Assembly: GCA_037447655.1 (NCBI GenBank) | Contig: JBBHKE010001694.1 | Coordinates: 60,001-124,000, forward strand | Reading direction: 5' to 3' | From: Zygnema cylindricum | Taxonomy: Eukaryota > Streptophyta > Zygnematophyceae > Zygnematales > Zygnemataceae | Length of the DNA stretch: 64,000 nucleotides | Shown: piece by piece, positions 46,637 to 58,800 of the stretch | Position numbering within the stretch: the first letter of the stretch is position 1 | How the letters are laid out: each line of letters starts with the position of its first letter | Program-made: the position numbers and the translations under genes | Notes under the pieces: model-generated | Told to the model about the DNA's origin: nothing | Databases searched by the model: none | The model's input: the letters and a program-made list of their open reading frames with translations, nothing else

Positions 46637-46802
46637 TACAAATTGTTAAGAATCGTAAAAGTGCTCCAATATAATTTGCTAGAAATCGGAAAAGTGTTTC
46701 GATACGAATTGTAAAAAATCTTAAAAAACCTCAAATACCAACTTTTAAATCGTAATAGTGCTTCGATACCAATAGTTAATAATCGTAAAAGTGCTCTGAT
46801 AC
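46637..46802 (-). repeat. 33-bp satellite array, inverted piece left of the Copia insertion
   Basis: From AATTGTTAAGAATCGTAAAA-type sequence onward the monomer is on the opposite strand. The last five bases, GATAC (46798-46802), are the left target-site duplication of the Copia element. The array continues, still inverted, at 54161. Confidence 0.95.
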
Positions 46803-47691
46803 TGAAATGGTGTGGTCTCCGTTGACCCACAAAATGAGCAGCCTAGGTAAAGTCTCTAAGAAAATATTTGCCCCTTCCACTTTCCCACTGAATAAGTGCC
46901 GCCCAGGCACACAAATATTTTGACCACCCTCACCCGTGTGAGGACAAGACTCCCTTGAGTCAAACGCAAAAAGAATCAATGAATTTGCTCCCCTGAGCAG
47001 TAAGTTATGGTTGGTCAAAGATTACCTTTATAGTTACAAGCTCTCTTAGAGAGAAGTACCTAAATATCACTTAGTCTTGGTCTGCCTACTCACGACTACC
47101 TACTACTAAACCCTAGTCCAATAGGAACACTATATAGTACAAGAAGGTACTATAGGAGATGTACTTATTGTACGGTCATTGTACGACATGGTCTACAAGG
47201 TGACACTTGTCAAATCGGGATCCATGGTTCCTCCTCCCATCTTCTCCGGTATCAAATAATGTGGTGCCACGTGGCACCACGTGACGCTATCTCCAAATGA
47301 AGCCAAAAGCTCACTTCGCGTGGCGGCTACAATGCCGACCGTCCGATCAAAACATATTTTACACGGTTCAGATTCGCGTACATGCATGAATTGCTTCTTT
47401 TGGTAAGTCTGCTGTTAATTAGCTGTTGCGTTAATGTTTATATATCTTTGAAACCTATCACGTTTATCTTTTCGATAGCGCTTTAGTGGTTAAAACGTAT
47501 GACTGTATAGAGGTCTTCAAACCCAGGTTCAAATCTAGACTTAGGTTACATTTTAGCAAAATATCCTATACTTCAAAAACTGCCACTTTCTAAATATGGC
47601 GGCAACCATGGTGTCCCTTTGATCCTCAACCTCTTTCTTAAAAGTAAAACTAAAATAGAGAAGTGAAGTATTAATTACCTCTTTTCAACAC
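46803..47691 (-). repeat. 3' LTR of the Copia element
   Basis: On the element strand it begins TGTTGAAAAGAGG and ends ...CATTTCA. It contains TTGAGTCAAACGCAAAAAGA-type sequence shared with the other LTRs in the window, and a tRNA-like segment near its 5' end on the opposite strand (47474-47545). Confidence 0.93.
47474..47545 (+). other. tRNA-like sequence embedded in the 3' LTR
   Basis: TTTAGTGGTTAAAACG resembles an A box and D-arm. GACT..GGTC can pair around a 7-base loop like an anticodon arm. CAGGTTCAAATCT is close to the B-box/T-arm consensus. It lies antisense to the retrotransposon. Acceptor-stem pairing is poor, so it is not called as a tRNA gene. Confidence 0.5.
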
Positions 47692-47757
47692 TCCCTTTAA
47701 TTCCTAGTCACATTTTAATTTTAATCCACAGTTTTCTCTGCAATAAATCAACTTAGG

Positions 47758-48516
47758 TTAAGGCACTGGTTTTGTCATCATGTCTGCAATCATTTCTCTA
47801 TCAGTTTTATGAACCAATTTAATAATTTTATTTTCAACCTTCTCTATGACAAAGCTTAGTCTAATATCCATATGCTTAGCTTTGAAGTGATGTTTCGGAT
47901 TAGCTGCAATAGAGATAGCAGCTTGATTATCACAAAAAACATTTTGAGTTCTAGACTTCATGAACCCAAGTTCTTCAAGAAGAGATTTAACCCACATTAA
48001 TTCTTTGGTGGAAGCACAGGAAGCCATGTATTCAGCCTCCATAGTGGACTGAGCAACTACTTTTTGTTGCTTGCTATTCCAACAACATGCACCGGATCCA
48101 TTTTGCAACACATATCCAGTTGTACACCTCCTTAAAGGCACATCTCTATAACTAGCATCACTCCAAGTGGTGATGTCAGTGTGCTCCCCTCCCAAATGCA
48201 ACCATAATTCCCTTGTCCCCACGAGATACCTCATCACCCTTTTTGCAGCCTCCCAATCTCTCTTTCTTGGTTCATTTAGATTTCTACTAAAGACACCTAA
48301 AGCTGCAGCTATATCCGGACGGGTACAGTTCATAAAATAAATTAAACTGCCTACAATCTGCCGATAAGGGATATTTTCCATAAATTGTCTTTCTATCTCA
48401 TCCATCTCATCATTAATGATCAATATTCCTCCCTCTTCACTCCCCTCACTCACTTTCTTCAAATCCATAGGAGTAGTACATCCGTTTGCTTTCTCCATTT
48501 GAATTTTTTCTAGCAT
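47758..48516 (-). pseudogene. Copia RNase H domain
   Basis: 252 codons covering the end of pol. It contains PYRQIVGSLIYFMNCTRPDI, WSDASYRDVPLRRCTTGYV (the first D of the ribonuclease H site), STMEAEYMA, CDNQAAI, KHMDIRLSFV and IADMMTKPVP, then a stop. It is separated from RT by a stop and a frameshift near 48520-48550. Open itself but not part of a working polyprotein. Confidence 0.9.
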
Positions 48517-48545
48517 ATTACCGATTGCTTCTTTTTAAGTGAGTC

Positions 48546-49217
48546 TTATAATTTATTCCCTCTATCTCTCTCCATCTGAATTCCCAAAATGTACTTTGCT
48601 TCGCCAAGATCTTTCATATCAAAACTGCTTCTAAGATCCCGTTTTAGTTTGTTAATTTTATCTAAGGACTTGCTTAAGACCAACAAATCATCCACATAAA
48701 TAGCAATAAATATCACTCCATTCTCATCCTCAAATAAATATATAGAGTGATCTGAACTAATTCTAATATACCGTAAACCGGTCAGAAATTTGTGTAGCTT
48801 TATATTCCATTGCCGCGGGGCTTGCTTAAGCCCATAGAGTGATTTTATCAATTTGCAAACCTTGCTATCTTCCCCACTCTCCACGAATCCTTCCGGTTGC
48901 CTCATGTAAATTTCTTCTTCCAACTCTCCGTGCAAAAAGGCCGTTTTAATATCCATCTGGTGTATTTCCATATCCTCCGCTGCGGCTATACTTAAAATGA
49001 TTATAACAGAAAGAAATCTGACTACAGGTGCAAAGGTTTCTTCGTAGTCTATCCCCTCTTTCTGAGTATAACCTTTTGCAACTAACCTAGCTTTGTACCT
49101 CCCAATAGTTTTATCGAGGTTTAATTTAAGTTTAAAAACCCACTTACATCCGATCGGTTTTCGGTCCGGTGGACAATCTACCAACTCCCATGTATTGGCT
49201 TCCATGATAGAGGCCAT
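48546..49217 (-). pseudogene. Copia reverse transcriptase domain
   Basis: 223 codons containing WELVDCPPDRKPIGCKWVFK, RYKARLVAKGYTQ, YEETFAPV, MDIKTAFLHG (catalytic D), SLYGLKQAPRQW and IYVDDLLVL (YVDD catalytic pair). This is a textbook Copia RT with its catalytic residues kept. It ends at a stop before RNase H. Confidence 0.93.
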
Positions 49218-49666
49218 TTCTTCATTTATAGCTGTGATCCACCGGCTACTTTCCGGGGTGTGTATAGCCTCTAAGTATGTCTAAGGTTCATTTGGGTGAG
49301 ACATCTTTGTGAGTTGGTTATTTACTTGTCTTTCTTGAAGTTGTTTACTACTTCTTCCCCCTTCAAAATTGGAAGCCGGTATAGAAGCATAATTGGGTTT
49401 CGTTTAGGAAGATTTTCATCTCCCCTTTCTTCCAATTCCGGTGTCTCATCAAAATCCTCATCGATTTCCACTTTGTATTGTGGCGTTGCCTCGAATATTG
49501 TCCTTTATTCCTCCTTTGGTAGATCTGCAGATTTTCCTTTTTCTCCATCTCATTCTCTTCTTTTTCAAAGTCAAAGTCCGAAAACTGGTCCGTTTCAAAT
49601 CTGATTTTGACTTCCTTATTATATTTGAATGGATCAATGGAATTCACTTCATTCATCACCACTATG

Positions 49667-50826
49667 TGTTGAAAAGTGATATTTTATATTCTATCTTTTT
49701 TAAAGGATCCTGCAGCTCTCACTTGTCGTAGTGAGTAAGAATTGACGGGCAACCATGCAACTCTCACTTGTCGTAGTCAGTAAGAATTGACGGGCAACCA
49801 TGGCTGACTCAGGCAGATGAGACGATGGGCAGAAGACAAGACTCCTGCAAAAGCTGCGTTACCCAGACAGGATTTGATCTTGTAACCTCTGGACGACAGC
49901 CGTACAAATTGTTTCACGCCTTATCCGTTAAGGCTCGATGAAACGTTACACACGATGTATTTGTTAAGTATTTAAAGAATGAAAAGGCGTCATATTCCTT
50001 TAAACGACTTACGTAACGAAACGAAACATGAAACGTGTGGTACCGCACGAAATGCAGTCCCGCACGAAATAAATGAAACAAATATTTGATTTCGACGGAC
50101 GAAATTAAATGTCGCCATCGACGGCTCGCAAAGGAAGAAGGAATTTCAAACGGTCAACACGGAATGTTGACCGTCGAAATTCAACGGTCAACACGGAACA
50201 TTGACCGGTGATTTTCAACGGTCAACATTTATTCGGCGCGCCGTCAAATCAAACGCGTGAAATTGATCGTCGGAAAAAGAACGGACGGCACGCCTGAGTG
50301 CATGTATGCCAGAACAATTATCTGGGAGCAGTTCGGCGAAATGGGACGATATGACACGTGGCATCATCCTATAGGATGCCGGAAGAGAAAAGGGGCCGAA
50401 CGACGTTGACCTATTAGCCATGTGGTAGAACGTGAGTGGTGCCGAATTTATCCGTACATAAAGTACAGCGGCTGGTGTACTATGTATGTACAATAGTTAG
50501 AGTACTTTATTTTGATTGGTTTAGAGTAGCTATTAGTGAGGTTTTTCAGGACTTAGACAAAATTTAAAAAGTCCTCTCTCCTTGAGGCCATCTGTATAAA
50601 TATGCTGTCTTTGATTAGCCATAACTTAATGTTTGGGTGAGCAAATTCAGTGATTCTTTTTGCTCCGGACTCAAGGGAGTCGAGGCTACACAGGGCTGTA
50701 GTCGGTCAGAGTTTTTGCGTGCCAGGGTGGCACTTATTCATCGCCAAAGTCAAAACTGCAAATATTATCCTAGAGGATTCATATAAGCTGGACATTTTGT
50801 GGACCAATGAAGGTCACAAAATTTCA
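49667..50826 (+). mobile_element. Solo LTR (related Copia family) nested in the Copia element
   Basis: 1160 bp starting TGTTGAAAAGTG and ending CAAAATTTCA, with CTATG duplicated at 49662-49666 and 50827-50831. It is on the opposite strand to its host element. The last third (from about 50640) aligns to the other LTRs. The first half holds a tRNA-like stretch on the minus strand (49937-49866) and an array of GGTCAACA / TTGACCG words (50150-50230). No internal coding sequence, so LTR-LTR recombination removed it. Confidence 0.9.
49866..49937 (-). other. tRNA-like sequence embedded in the solo LTR
   Basis: On the minus strand: GCCTTAACGGATAAGGCG, similar to the D-arm/A box of plant tRNA-Arg-type genes, and later AGATCAAATCCTG as a B-box-like T-arm. 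It is antisense to the LTR, as in the other LTRs. Not a complete tRNA. Confidence 0.45.
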
Positions 50827-50911
50827 CTATGTGTTTTACCAAAATTATATATCTCTTTTTCAAGTCATACACCTGGTATCCTTTTGTGCTCTCATCATAT
50901 CCTACAAGATA

Positions 50912-52048
50912 TCATGGTTTCCCTCTTCCCTCTAATTTCCATTTAGTCTTATCGGAATCCAAACTATAAACTTGACTTCCGAACACTCTCAAACTAGACA
51001 AATCAGGCTTTCTTCCTGTCCACCTCTCATACGAAGTTTCCTCCTTATTTGCTGAAGTTAGGACTCTATTTTTGATGAAATTAACATAGTTCATAGACTC
51101 ATCCCAAAACTGCAGCCCTATCCTCTTGTCACTTAACATACATCTGGACATATCTCCTAAAGTTCTATTCACTCTTTCTGCTAATCCATTTTGTTCCGGA
51201 TTATAGGGAATAGTTTTCTCATGATGAATTCCTTCTTCTTTAAGATATTTTTCAAATTCCCTTGAGGTGTATTCTTTCCCATTATCACTTCTTATCTCTT
51301 TTATTGAGGTTTCATGTAGCTTTTCACTCCATACTTTATACTCTTTGAAACATCTTAATACCTCTGACTTATGACTGAGAAAGTATACCTTCGTGTATCT
51401 AGACCAATCATCTGTGATGATTAACATCCATCTCTTCCCCCCATGTGAAGCATACCTAGCAGGTCCCCAAACATCAGTGTGAACTAGATCTAATATTTTC
51501 GCTCTCCTAAATGTGGTTGCCTTTGGAAATGGAAGTCTATGAATCTTCCCTTGGGCACATCCACTAGAATCATCAAAGGTCTCATCATCCTCAAAAATAA
51601 TACCCTCCAATATTCCATTTTTCTTCATTTTCTTTAATCTATCTAGATGCACATGCCCCAACCTTTTATGCCAAAGCATCATCTCACTTACACACGAGTA
51701 GAGAACACTCTTTTCATTGCAAAGAATAATTCTGAACATTCCTTGACTGCTCTTCTGAGCTATGAAATAAACCTCATTATCAAAGTTTGCTGTGAAGATT
51801 CCTTTCCTAGTTCCTGTTTCAAACTCCTTTTCATCTAGGAGAGCTGTTGAGACTAGGTTCTTGCCAAGCTGTGGAATGTAAAGAACGTCTGAGAGTGTTA
51901 CAATTGAGGCATTTCCATCAACTAGAACCTTTAAGTCAACAGTTCCAACAAGACTTGTGGTTTCTACTCTACCATCTCCGTACTCTATCTCAACTGTTGG
52001 GATCTTTCTTAGTTTAGTGAACCACCGTTTATCTCTGCACATATGCAT
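50912..52048 (-). pseudogene. Copia integrase domain
   Basis: 378 codons. Zinc-binding region WHKRLGHVHLDRLKK then SSGCAQGK, where the first Cys of the C-x2-C pair is replaced by Ser. Catalytic core HTDVWGP (D), IRSDNGKEYTS (D) and NPEQNGLAERVNRT (E). C-terminal FWDESMNYVNFIKNR and GRKPDLSSLRVFG. The DDE triad is present; the damaged zinc motif and the stops up- and downstream argue against function. Confidence 0.92.
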
Positions 52049-52281
52049 TCAAGCCCCTTAGTCTATGATCCACCCATCCTCGGGTGGATCCCTCTTATCT
52101 CCGAAAGCACACTTTTGTCTCCGTGGAATGTCGACATGCTTTTAAGTGTGTTCGGATTAAGAAGAAGCTCCTCAAGCTCCTCTTCTGGTTCAGGTTTTTC
52201 TTCCACTTCCTCATCATAAACTTGAGTCAAGAAAGCCTTTTTCTTTCCTCCATCCCTTGAGGTTCCTTGACCATCTTTCAA
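52020..52281 (-). pseudogene. Copia protease region with stops in the active-site motif
   Basis: The stretch between gag and integrase. In the frame continuous with the integrase it reads WIID-stop-GA-stop-MHMC, where the family has a D-S-G type aspartic protease motif. Both stops hit the motif itself, near 52050-52065. Upstream is an acidic, Glu-rich linker (VEEKPEPEEELEELLL). Confidence 0.75.
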
Positions 52282-53269
52282 TCAAAGATCTGCAAGTTTG
52301 ACACAATCTGCCATATAGTGTCCCGGTCTATTGCAGAAGTGACATAATCCTCCTCGAAAAGTTCCTCTCCCTTGTCTATCAAATATGCCACCTCCTTGTC
52401 CTCTTCCACCAAAGTTTCGATAGGGATCTTTCCCTATCTCCTCATCACACTTCAGCCAATCAACTCCTGCAGTTATTGCTTGAACACTTGGACTCCCTCT
52501 CCTAACCTCTATGGTGCTTTCTTTCACTAAAATCATTCCCACTGTGTCATCCCAATTCCAATTGTTATCTCCTATCTCATGCAATCGGTTAATGATATTC
52601 TCATACTCTTCAAGTAGTTTCATCATTAATGTGTTCACTCTTTGTCTTTCAGACCATGAGTTACCTGCACTCTTTAGTCTCCAAACAATGTTCCTAAATT
52701 ATTGCAATAATTATTCATACTTCCTCCTTTATAAGTATAAGCTGCAATCTTATTTTCGGCCAACTATTGTTGCTGCAACGATCCACTCTTATATTTGTTA
52801 ACTAGTGATATCGAAATAACAGATGAAGATTTGACATGCATAAGGGGAATGGCAATGCCTTTTGCTACAATTTTAACAATTAAGAGCTTAGCAACCTTAT
52901 CTTTGTAGTTTCACTTTTCATACTCTGATCTTTCGGTGTGAACCCTTGTCGCCGTTACTGGTGGTGCTGCTGACGGCATCGCCTTTGGCAATTGTGTCAC
53001 TTGAGTTGCAACTCCTCCCTTTTCTCCTTCCATGACAATCTCCTCTCCTTCCTCATCTTCATCCTCGGTGATGGTTGCAACTGTTCTACCAATTGTAGAG
53101 GTGGAGGTGCCAGAAAAACATGTTCCTCCAAACCCAGTGGAGGTGGGCATCGAATTTGTCCAGACACTATGCCCCATAGATGCTTCTCAAATAGTTCTTC
53201 CTCCATCATCATTTCCCAATACAAAAAGTCTGATCCATCAAATTTGGGCACCCTAGAGGGTGGGCTCAT
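52282..53269 (-). pseudogene. Copia gag, fragmented
   Basis: The start at 53269 gives KFDGSDFLYWEMMMEEELFE, the typical Copia gag opening. The frame is lost around 53000. A later block (52638-52282) has LLEEYENIINRL and the nucleic-acid-binding zinc knuckle CHFCNRPGHYMADC. The middle is degraded or deleted (gag here is shorter than usual). Confidence 0.8.
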
Positions 53270-53274
53270 AAAAT

Positions 53275-54160
53275 GAAATTATGTGCTCTCCATTGACCCA
53301 CAGAATGAGCAGCCTATGTAAAGCCTCTAGGATAATATTTTCCCCTTCCACTTTCCCACTGAATAAGTGCCGCCCAGGCACACAAATATTTTGACCACTC
53401 TCACTCTTGTGAGGATAAGACTCCCTTGAGTCAAACGCAAAAAGAATCACTGAATTTGCTCCTCGAGCAGTAAGTTATGGCTGGTCAAAGATGACCTTTA
53501 TAGTTACAAGCTCTCTTAGAGAGAGGTACCTAAATATCACAAAGTCTTGGTCTTCCTACTCACGACTACCTACTACTAAACCCTAGTCCAATAGGAACAC
53601 TATATAGTACAAGAAGGTACAATAAGAGATGTACTTGTTGTACGGCCATTGTACGACATGGTCTACAAGGTGACACTTGTCAAATCGAGAGCCATGGTTC
53701 CTCCTCCCATCTTCTCCGGTATCAAATAATGTGGCGCCACGTGGCACCACGTGACGCTTTCTCCAAATGAAGCCAAAAGCTCACTTCGCGTGGCGGCTAC
53801 AATGGTGGCCGTCCGATCAAAACATATTTTACATGGTTCAGATTCATGTACATGCATGAATTGCTCTTTTTGGTTAGTCCGCTGTTCATTAGCTGTTGGG
53901 TTAATGTTTATATATCTTTGAAACCCGTCACGTGAATCGTAGCGATATTTCCCTAGTGGATAAGGCTTACGTCTACATACTAGTTCACAGACCTACGGTC
54001 AAATCTGGACTTAGGCAACATTTTAGTAAAATATCATTTGCTTCAAAAATTGCCACTTTCTAAATATGGAGGCAGCCATGGCGTGCCTTTGATCCTCACT
54101 CTCTTTCTTAAAAGTAAAACTAAAATAGAGAAGTGAAGTATTAATTACATATTTTCAATA
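53275..54160 (-). repeat. 5' LTR of the Copia element
   Basis: 886 bp, homologous to 46803-47691. Its outer end reads TATTGAAAATATG on the element strand where the 3' LTR has TGTTGAAAAGAGG, so the terminal TG has mutated to TA. It contains the tRNA-like segment at 53941-54012. No primer-binding site complementary to initiator tRNA-Met was recognised next to it. Confidence 0.93.
53941..54012 (+). other. tRNA-like sequence embedded in the 5' LTR
   Basis: CCCTAGTGGATAAGGCTTAC resembles the tRNA-Arg-type D-arm and A box; TACGGTCAAATCTGG is a B-box-like T-arm. It is the allelic position of 47474-47545 in the other LTR but differs in the middle. Antisense to the element. Confidence 0.5.
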
Positions 54161-55835
54161 GATACCAACTGTTAAGAATCAATAAAGTGCTCCTATACCA
54201 ACTGTTAAGAATTGAAAAAGTGCTCCGATATCAATTGTTAAGAATCATAAAAATGCTCCGATACCAATTTAGGAATCATAAAAAAGCTCCGATACCAACT
54301 GTTTAGAATCGTAAAAGTGCTCTGATACGAATTGTTAAGAATTGTAAAAATGCTCCAATACCAACTGTTAAGAATCCTAAAATTGCTCTAATACTAAATG
54401 CCAAGAATCGTGAAAGTGTTGCGATACTAATTGTTAAGAATCGTAAAAGTGCCCCAATACGAATTGTTAAGAATGGTAAAAGTGCTCCGATATCAATTGT
54501 GAAATCGTAAAAGTGCTCCAATACTAACTGTTAGGAATCGTAAAAGTGCCCCGATACTAGCTGTTAAAAACCGTAAAACTGCTCCTATATTAATTGTTAG
54601 GAATCGTGAAAGTGCGGCGATACCAATGGTAAAAAAATCATAAAAGTGCTCCTGTACTAATTGTTAGGAATCGTAAAAGTGCTAGAATTAAGAATCGTAA
54701 AAATGCTTTGATACTAATTTAGGAATCGTAAATGTGCTTTGATACCAATTGTTAAGAATCGTATAAGTGCTCCAATACAATTTGTTAAAAATCGTAAAAG
54801 TTTTGTGATACGAACCGTTAATAATCGTAAAAGTGCTCGGATACCTACTTTCAAATCGTAAAAGTGCTTGGATACCAATTGTTAACAATCGTAAAATTCT
54901 CCCATACCAACTTTTAAGAATCGTAAAAGTGCTTTGATACCAATTGTTAAGAATTGTAAAAGTGCTTCAATACCAATTGTTAAGAATTGTAAAAGTGCTC
55001 CGATACCCATGGTTACGAATTGTAAAAGTGCTCCGATACCAATTGTTAAAGATCATAAAAGTACTGTAATATTAACTGTTACGAATCGTAAATTGCACCG
55101 ATACCAACTGTCAAATCAGAAAAGTGACCGGATACCAAATGTTAAGAATCATAAAAGTGCTCTGATATCAAATGTTAAGAATCGTAAAAGTGCTCCGATA
55201 CAAATTGTTAAGAATCCTAAAACTGTTGTGATACCAACTGTTAAAAAGGTAAAAGTGCTCCAATACCAACTGTTAAGAATCATAAAAGTGCTCTGATACC
55301 AATTTAGGAATCGTAAAAGTGCTACGATACGAATTATTAAAAATCGTAAAAGTGCTCCGATACCATTTGTTATGAATCGTAAAAGTGTTCCGATACTAAG
55401 TGGTAAGAGTCATAAAAGCGCTCCGATTCCAACTGTTAACAATCGTAAAGGTGCTCCGATACCAACTGTTAAGAATCGTAAAAGTGCTCTGATACCAATT
55501 GTTAAGAATTGTAAAAGTGCTCCGCTACCAATTGTTGAGAATCGTAAAAGTGCTCCGATACCGATTGTTAAGAATTGTAAAAGTGCTCCAATACCAACAA
55601 TGAAATCCTATAAGCGCTCTGATACCAAATGCTAAATAATAAAAGAGCTCCGATACCAATTGTTAAGAATCGTAAAAGCCCTCCGATACCAATTGTTAAG
55701 AATCGTAAAAGTGCTCCGATACCAACTGTTAAGAATCGTAAAAGTGCTCCGATACTAATTGTTATGGATCGTAAAATAGCTATGATACCAACTGTTAAGA
55801 ATCGTAAAAGTGATCATATACTAACTCTTTAATCC
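54161..55835 (-). repeat. 33-bp satellite array, block 3 (inverted)
   Basis: Monomers on the opposite strand to block 1. It begins with the GATAC duplicate and is the direct continuation of 46637-46802 once the Copia element is removed. It ends at a switch point near 55835-55850, marked by a short irregular stretch (ACTAACTCTTTAATCC). Confidence 0.96.
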
Positions 55836-58800
55836 TTTTAACCATTCTTACCAGTTGGTATCAAAGCACTTTTACGATTCTTAACAATTGGTATCAAAAC
55901 ACTTTTACGATTTTTAATAGTTGGTATTGGAGCACTTTTACGATTCTTAACATTTGCATCACATTTACGATTCTTAACAATTGGTATAGGAGCTCTTTTA
56001 TTATTTAGCATTTGGTATCAGAGCGCTTATAGGATTTCATTGTTGGTATTAGATTACTTTTACGATTCTTAACAATGGGTATCGAAAAACTTTTACGATT
56101 CTTAACAATTCCTATTAGGGCACATTTACGATTCTTAACAATTGGTACCAAAGAATTTTTTTGATTATTAACAATTGGTATTAGAGCATTTTTACGATTC
56201 TTAACAGTTGGTATCAGAGCACTTTAAGATTCTTCACAATTGGTATCAGATCACTTTTACGATTCCTAAATTGGTATCATAACACTTTTATGATTCTTAA
56301 CAATTGGTATCGGAGCACTATTACGATTTTTAACTGTTGGTATCGGAGCACTCTTATAATTCTTAACATTTATTATCAGAGCACTTTTACGATTTTTAAC
56401 AATTACTATAAGAACACTTTTATTATTTAGCAATTAGTATTGGAGCAATTATAGGATTTCATTTTCGGTATTGGAGTACTTTTACGTTTCCTAACAATGG
56501 GTATTGGGGCACATTTACGATTCTTAACAATTGGTACTAGAGCACTTTTTCAATTATTAACAATTGGTATCGAAGCACTTTTACGAATCTTGACAATTGC
56601 TATAGGAGCACTTTTACGAATCTTAACAGTTCGTATTGGAGCATTTTTACAATTCTCAACAGTTAGTATCAAAGCACTTTTACTATACTTCACAGTTACT
56701 ATCGCAGCACTGTTACGATTCCTTAATTTGTTTCGGAGCACTTTTACGATTCTCAACAATTGGTATCGAAGCACTTTTATGATTCTTAACATTTGGTATT
56801 AAAGCACTTTTACGATTTAACAGTTAGTATCGGAGCACTTTAACTAATAATAACAATTGGTATTGGAGCACATTTACGATTCCTAGCAAATGGTATCGGA
56901 GCACTTAAACAATTGGTATCTGATCAATTTACGATTTGATAGTTGGTATCAGAGCACTTTTACGATTCTTAACAATTGGTATCAAAGAACTTTTACGATT
57001 TTTAACAATTGGTATCGGAGCACTTTTTCCATTCTTACCAGTTGGTATCAAAACACTTTTACGATTGTTAACAGTTGGTATCGAAGAACATTTACAATTT
57101 TTAACAATTGATATTGAAGCACTTTTACGATTCTAACTAGTTAGTATCGAAGCACTTTTACGATTCTTACCAGTTGATATCGGAGCACTTTTACGATTCT
57201 TAACAATTGGTATCTCAACACATTTACGGTTCCTAAATTAGTATTGGAGCACTTTTACGATTTTTAACAATTGACATCAAAGCATATTTACCATTCTTAC
57301 CAGTTGGTATCAATGCACTTTTATTATTCTTAACAATTGATATCAAAGCACTTTTACGATTCTTAACAAATGGTATTGGATTACTTTTACGATTTTTATC
57401 AGTTGGTATCGCAACACTTTTACGATATTTTCTAGTTGGTATCGGAGAACATCTAAGATTTTTAACAGTTAACATCAGGTACACTTTTACGATATATTAG
57501 TAGGTATCGGAGCACTTTTATGATTATTAACAATTTGTACCGGAGCAATTTTTCGATTCTTAACAATTGGTACCAGAACACTTTTACGATTTTCAACAAT
57601 TGTTATCGGAGCACTTTTACGATTCTTGACAATTGGTATCGAAGCACTTTTCCGATTCTTAACAATAGGTACTCGAGCACTTTTACGATTCTTAACAATT
57701 GGTATCAGAGCACTTTTACGAGTTCCTAACAAATGGTATCAAATCACTTTTACGATTCTTAACTGTTAGTATCTAAGCACTTTTACGATTCTTAACAATT
57801 GGTATCGGAGCACTTTTAGGATTACTAACAATTTGTATTGGAGCACTTTTACTATTCTTAACAATTGGTATCGAAGCACTTTTACGATGCTTATTAATTA
57901 GAATTGGAGTACTTATACGATTTTAAAAGTTGGTATCGGAGAACTTTTACGATTCTTAACAATTGGTATCATAGCACTTGTAGGATTTGATAGTAGGTAA
58001 GTTAGCACTTTTACGATTCTTAACAGTTGTTATCGAAAAACTTTTACGATTTTTAACAATTGGTATTCGAGCAATTTTACCATTCTTACCAATTAGTATC
58101 ATATCACTTTTAGGATTCTTAACAATTCGTACCAGATTACATTTATAATTCCTAAACTGGTATTGGAGCCATTTTACGATTCCTAACAATTGGAATCGGG
58201 GCACTTTTACGATTCTTAACAATTGGTATCAAAGCACTTTTTCGATTCCTAACAATTGGTATCGGAGCGCTTTTACAATTCTTACTAGTTCGTATCGGAA
58301 CACTTTTATGATTTTTAACAAATGGTATCGAAACACTTTTACGATTCCTAACAATTGGTATAGGAGCTCTTTTACGATTCTTAACAATTGGTATCGGAGC
58401 AATTTTACGATTCTTAACAGTTGGTATTGGAGCACTTTTACGATTCCTAACAGTTGGTATCGGAGCATTTTTACAATTCTAAACAATTGGTATCACAACA
58501 CATTTATGATTTAAAAATTGGTTTTTCAGCACTTATACAATTCCTAACGATTCTTACCGGATCACTTTTACGATTCTTAACAATTAGGTATCCGAGCACT
58601 TTTATGATTCCTTACAATTGGTATCAGAGTACTATTACAAATCCTAACAATTGGTATCGCAGAACTTTTAAGATTCTTAACAATTAGTATCAGAGCACTT
58701 TTACGATTCTTAACAACAGGTATGGGAGCACTTTTACAATTATTCACAATTGGTACCGGAGCACTTTTACGATTCTTAACAATTAGTAATGGAGCAGTTT

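Larger units (their letters stand above)
46803..54160 (-). mobile_element. Ty1/Copia LTR retrotransposon inserted in the satellite
   Basis: 7358 bp on the minus strand with a GATAC duplication at 46798-46802 and 54161-54165. LTRs at 46803-47691 (3') and 53275-54160 (5') are about 888 bp and visibly diverged, by several percent or more. The polypurine tract AAAGGGAG lies just inside the 3' LTR. Gene order gag-PR-IN-RT-RH is the Copia order. Multiple frame breaks make it inactive. A solo LTR of a related family is nested at 49667-50826. Confidence 0.95.

Noticed and set aside
47474-47545. Calling a tRNA gene in the LTR
   Set aside because: A- and B-box-like motifs are present but the acceptor stem does not pair and the middle differs between the two LTRs; kept as a tRNA-like feature only.
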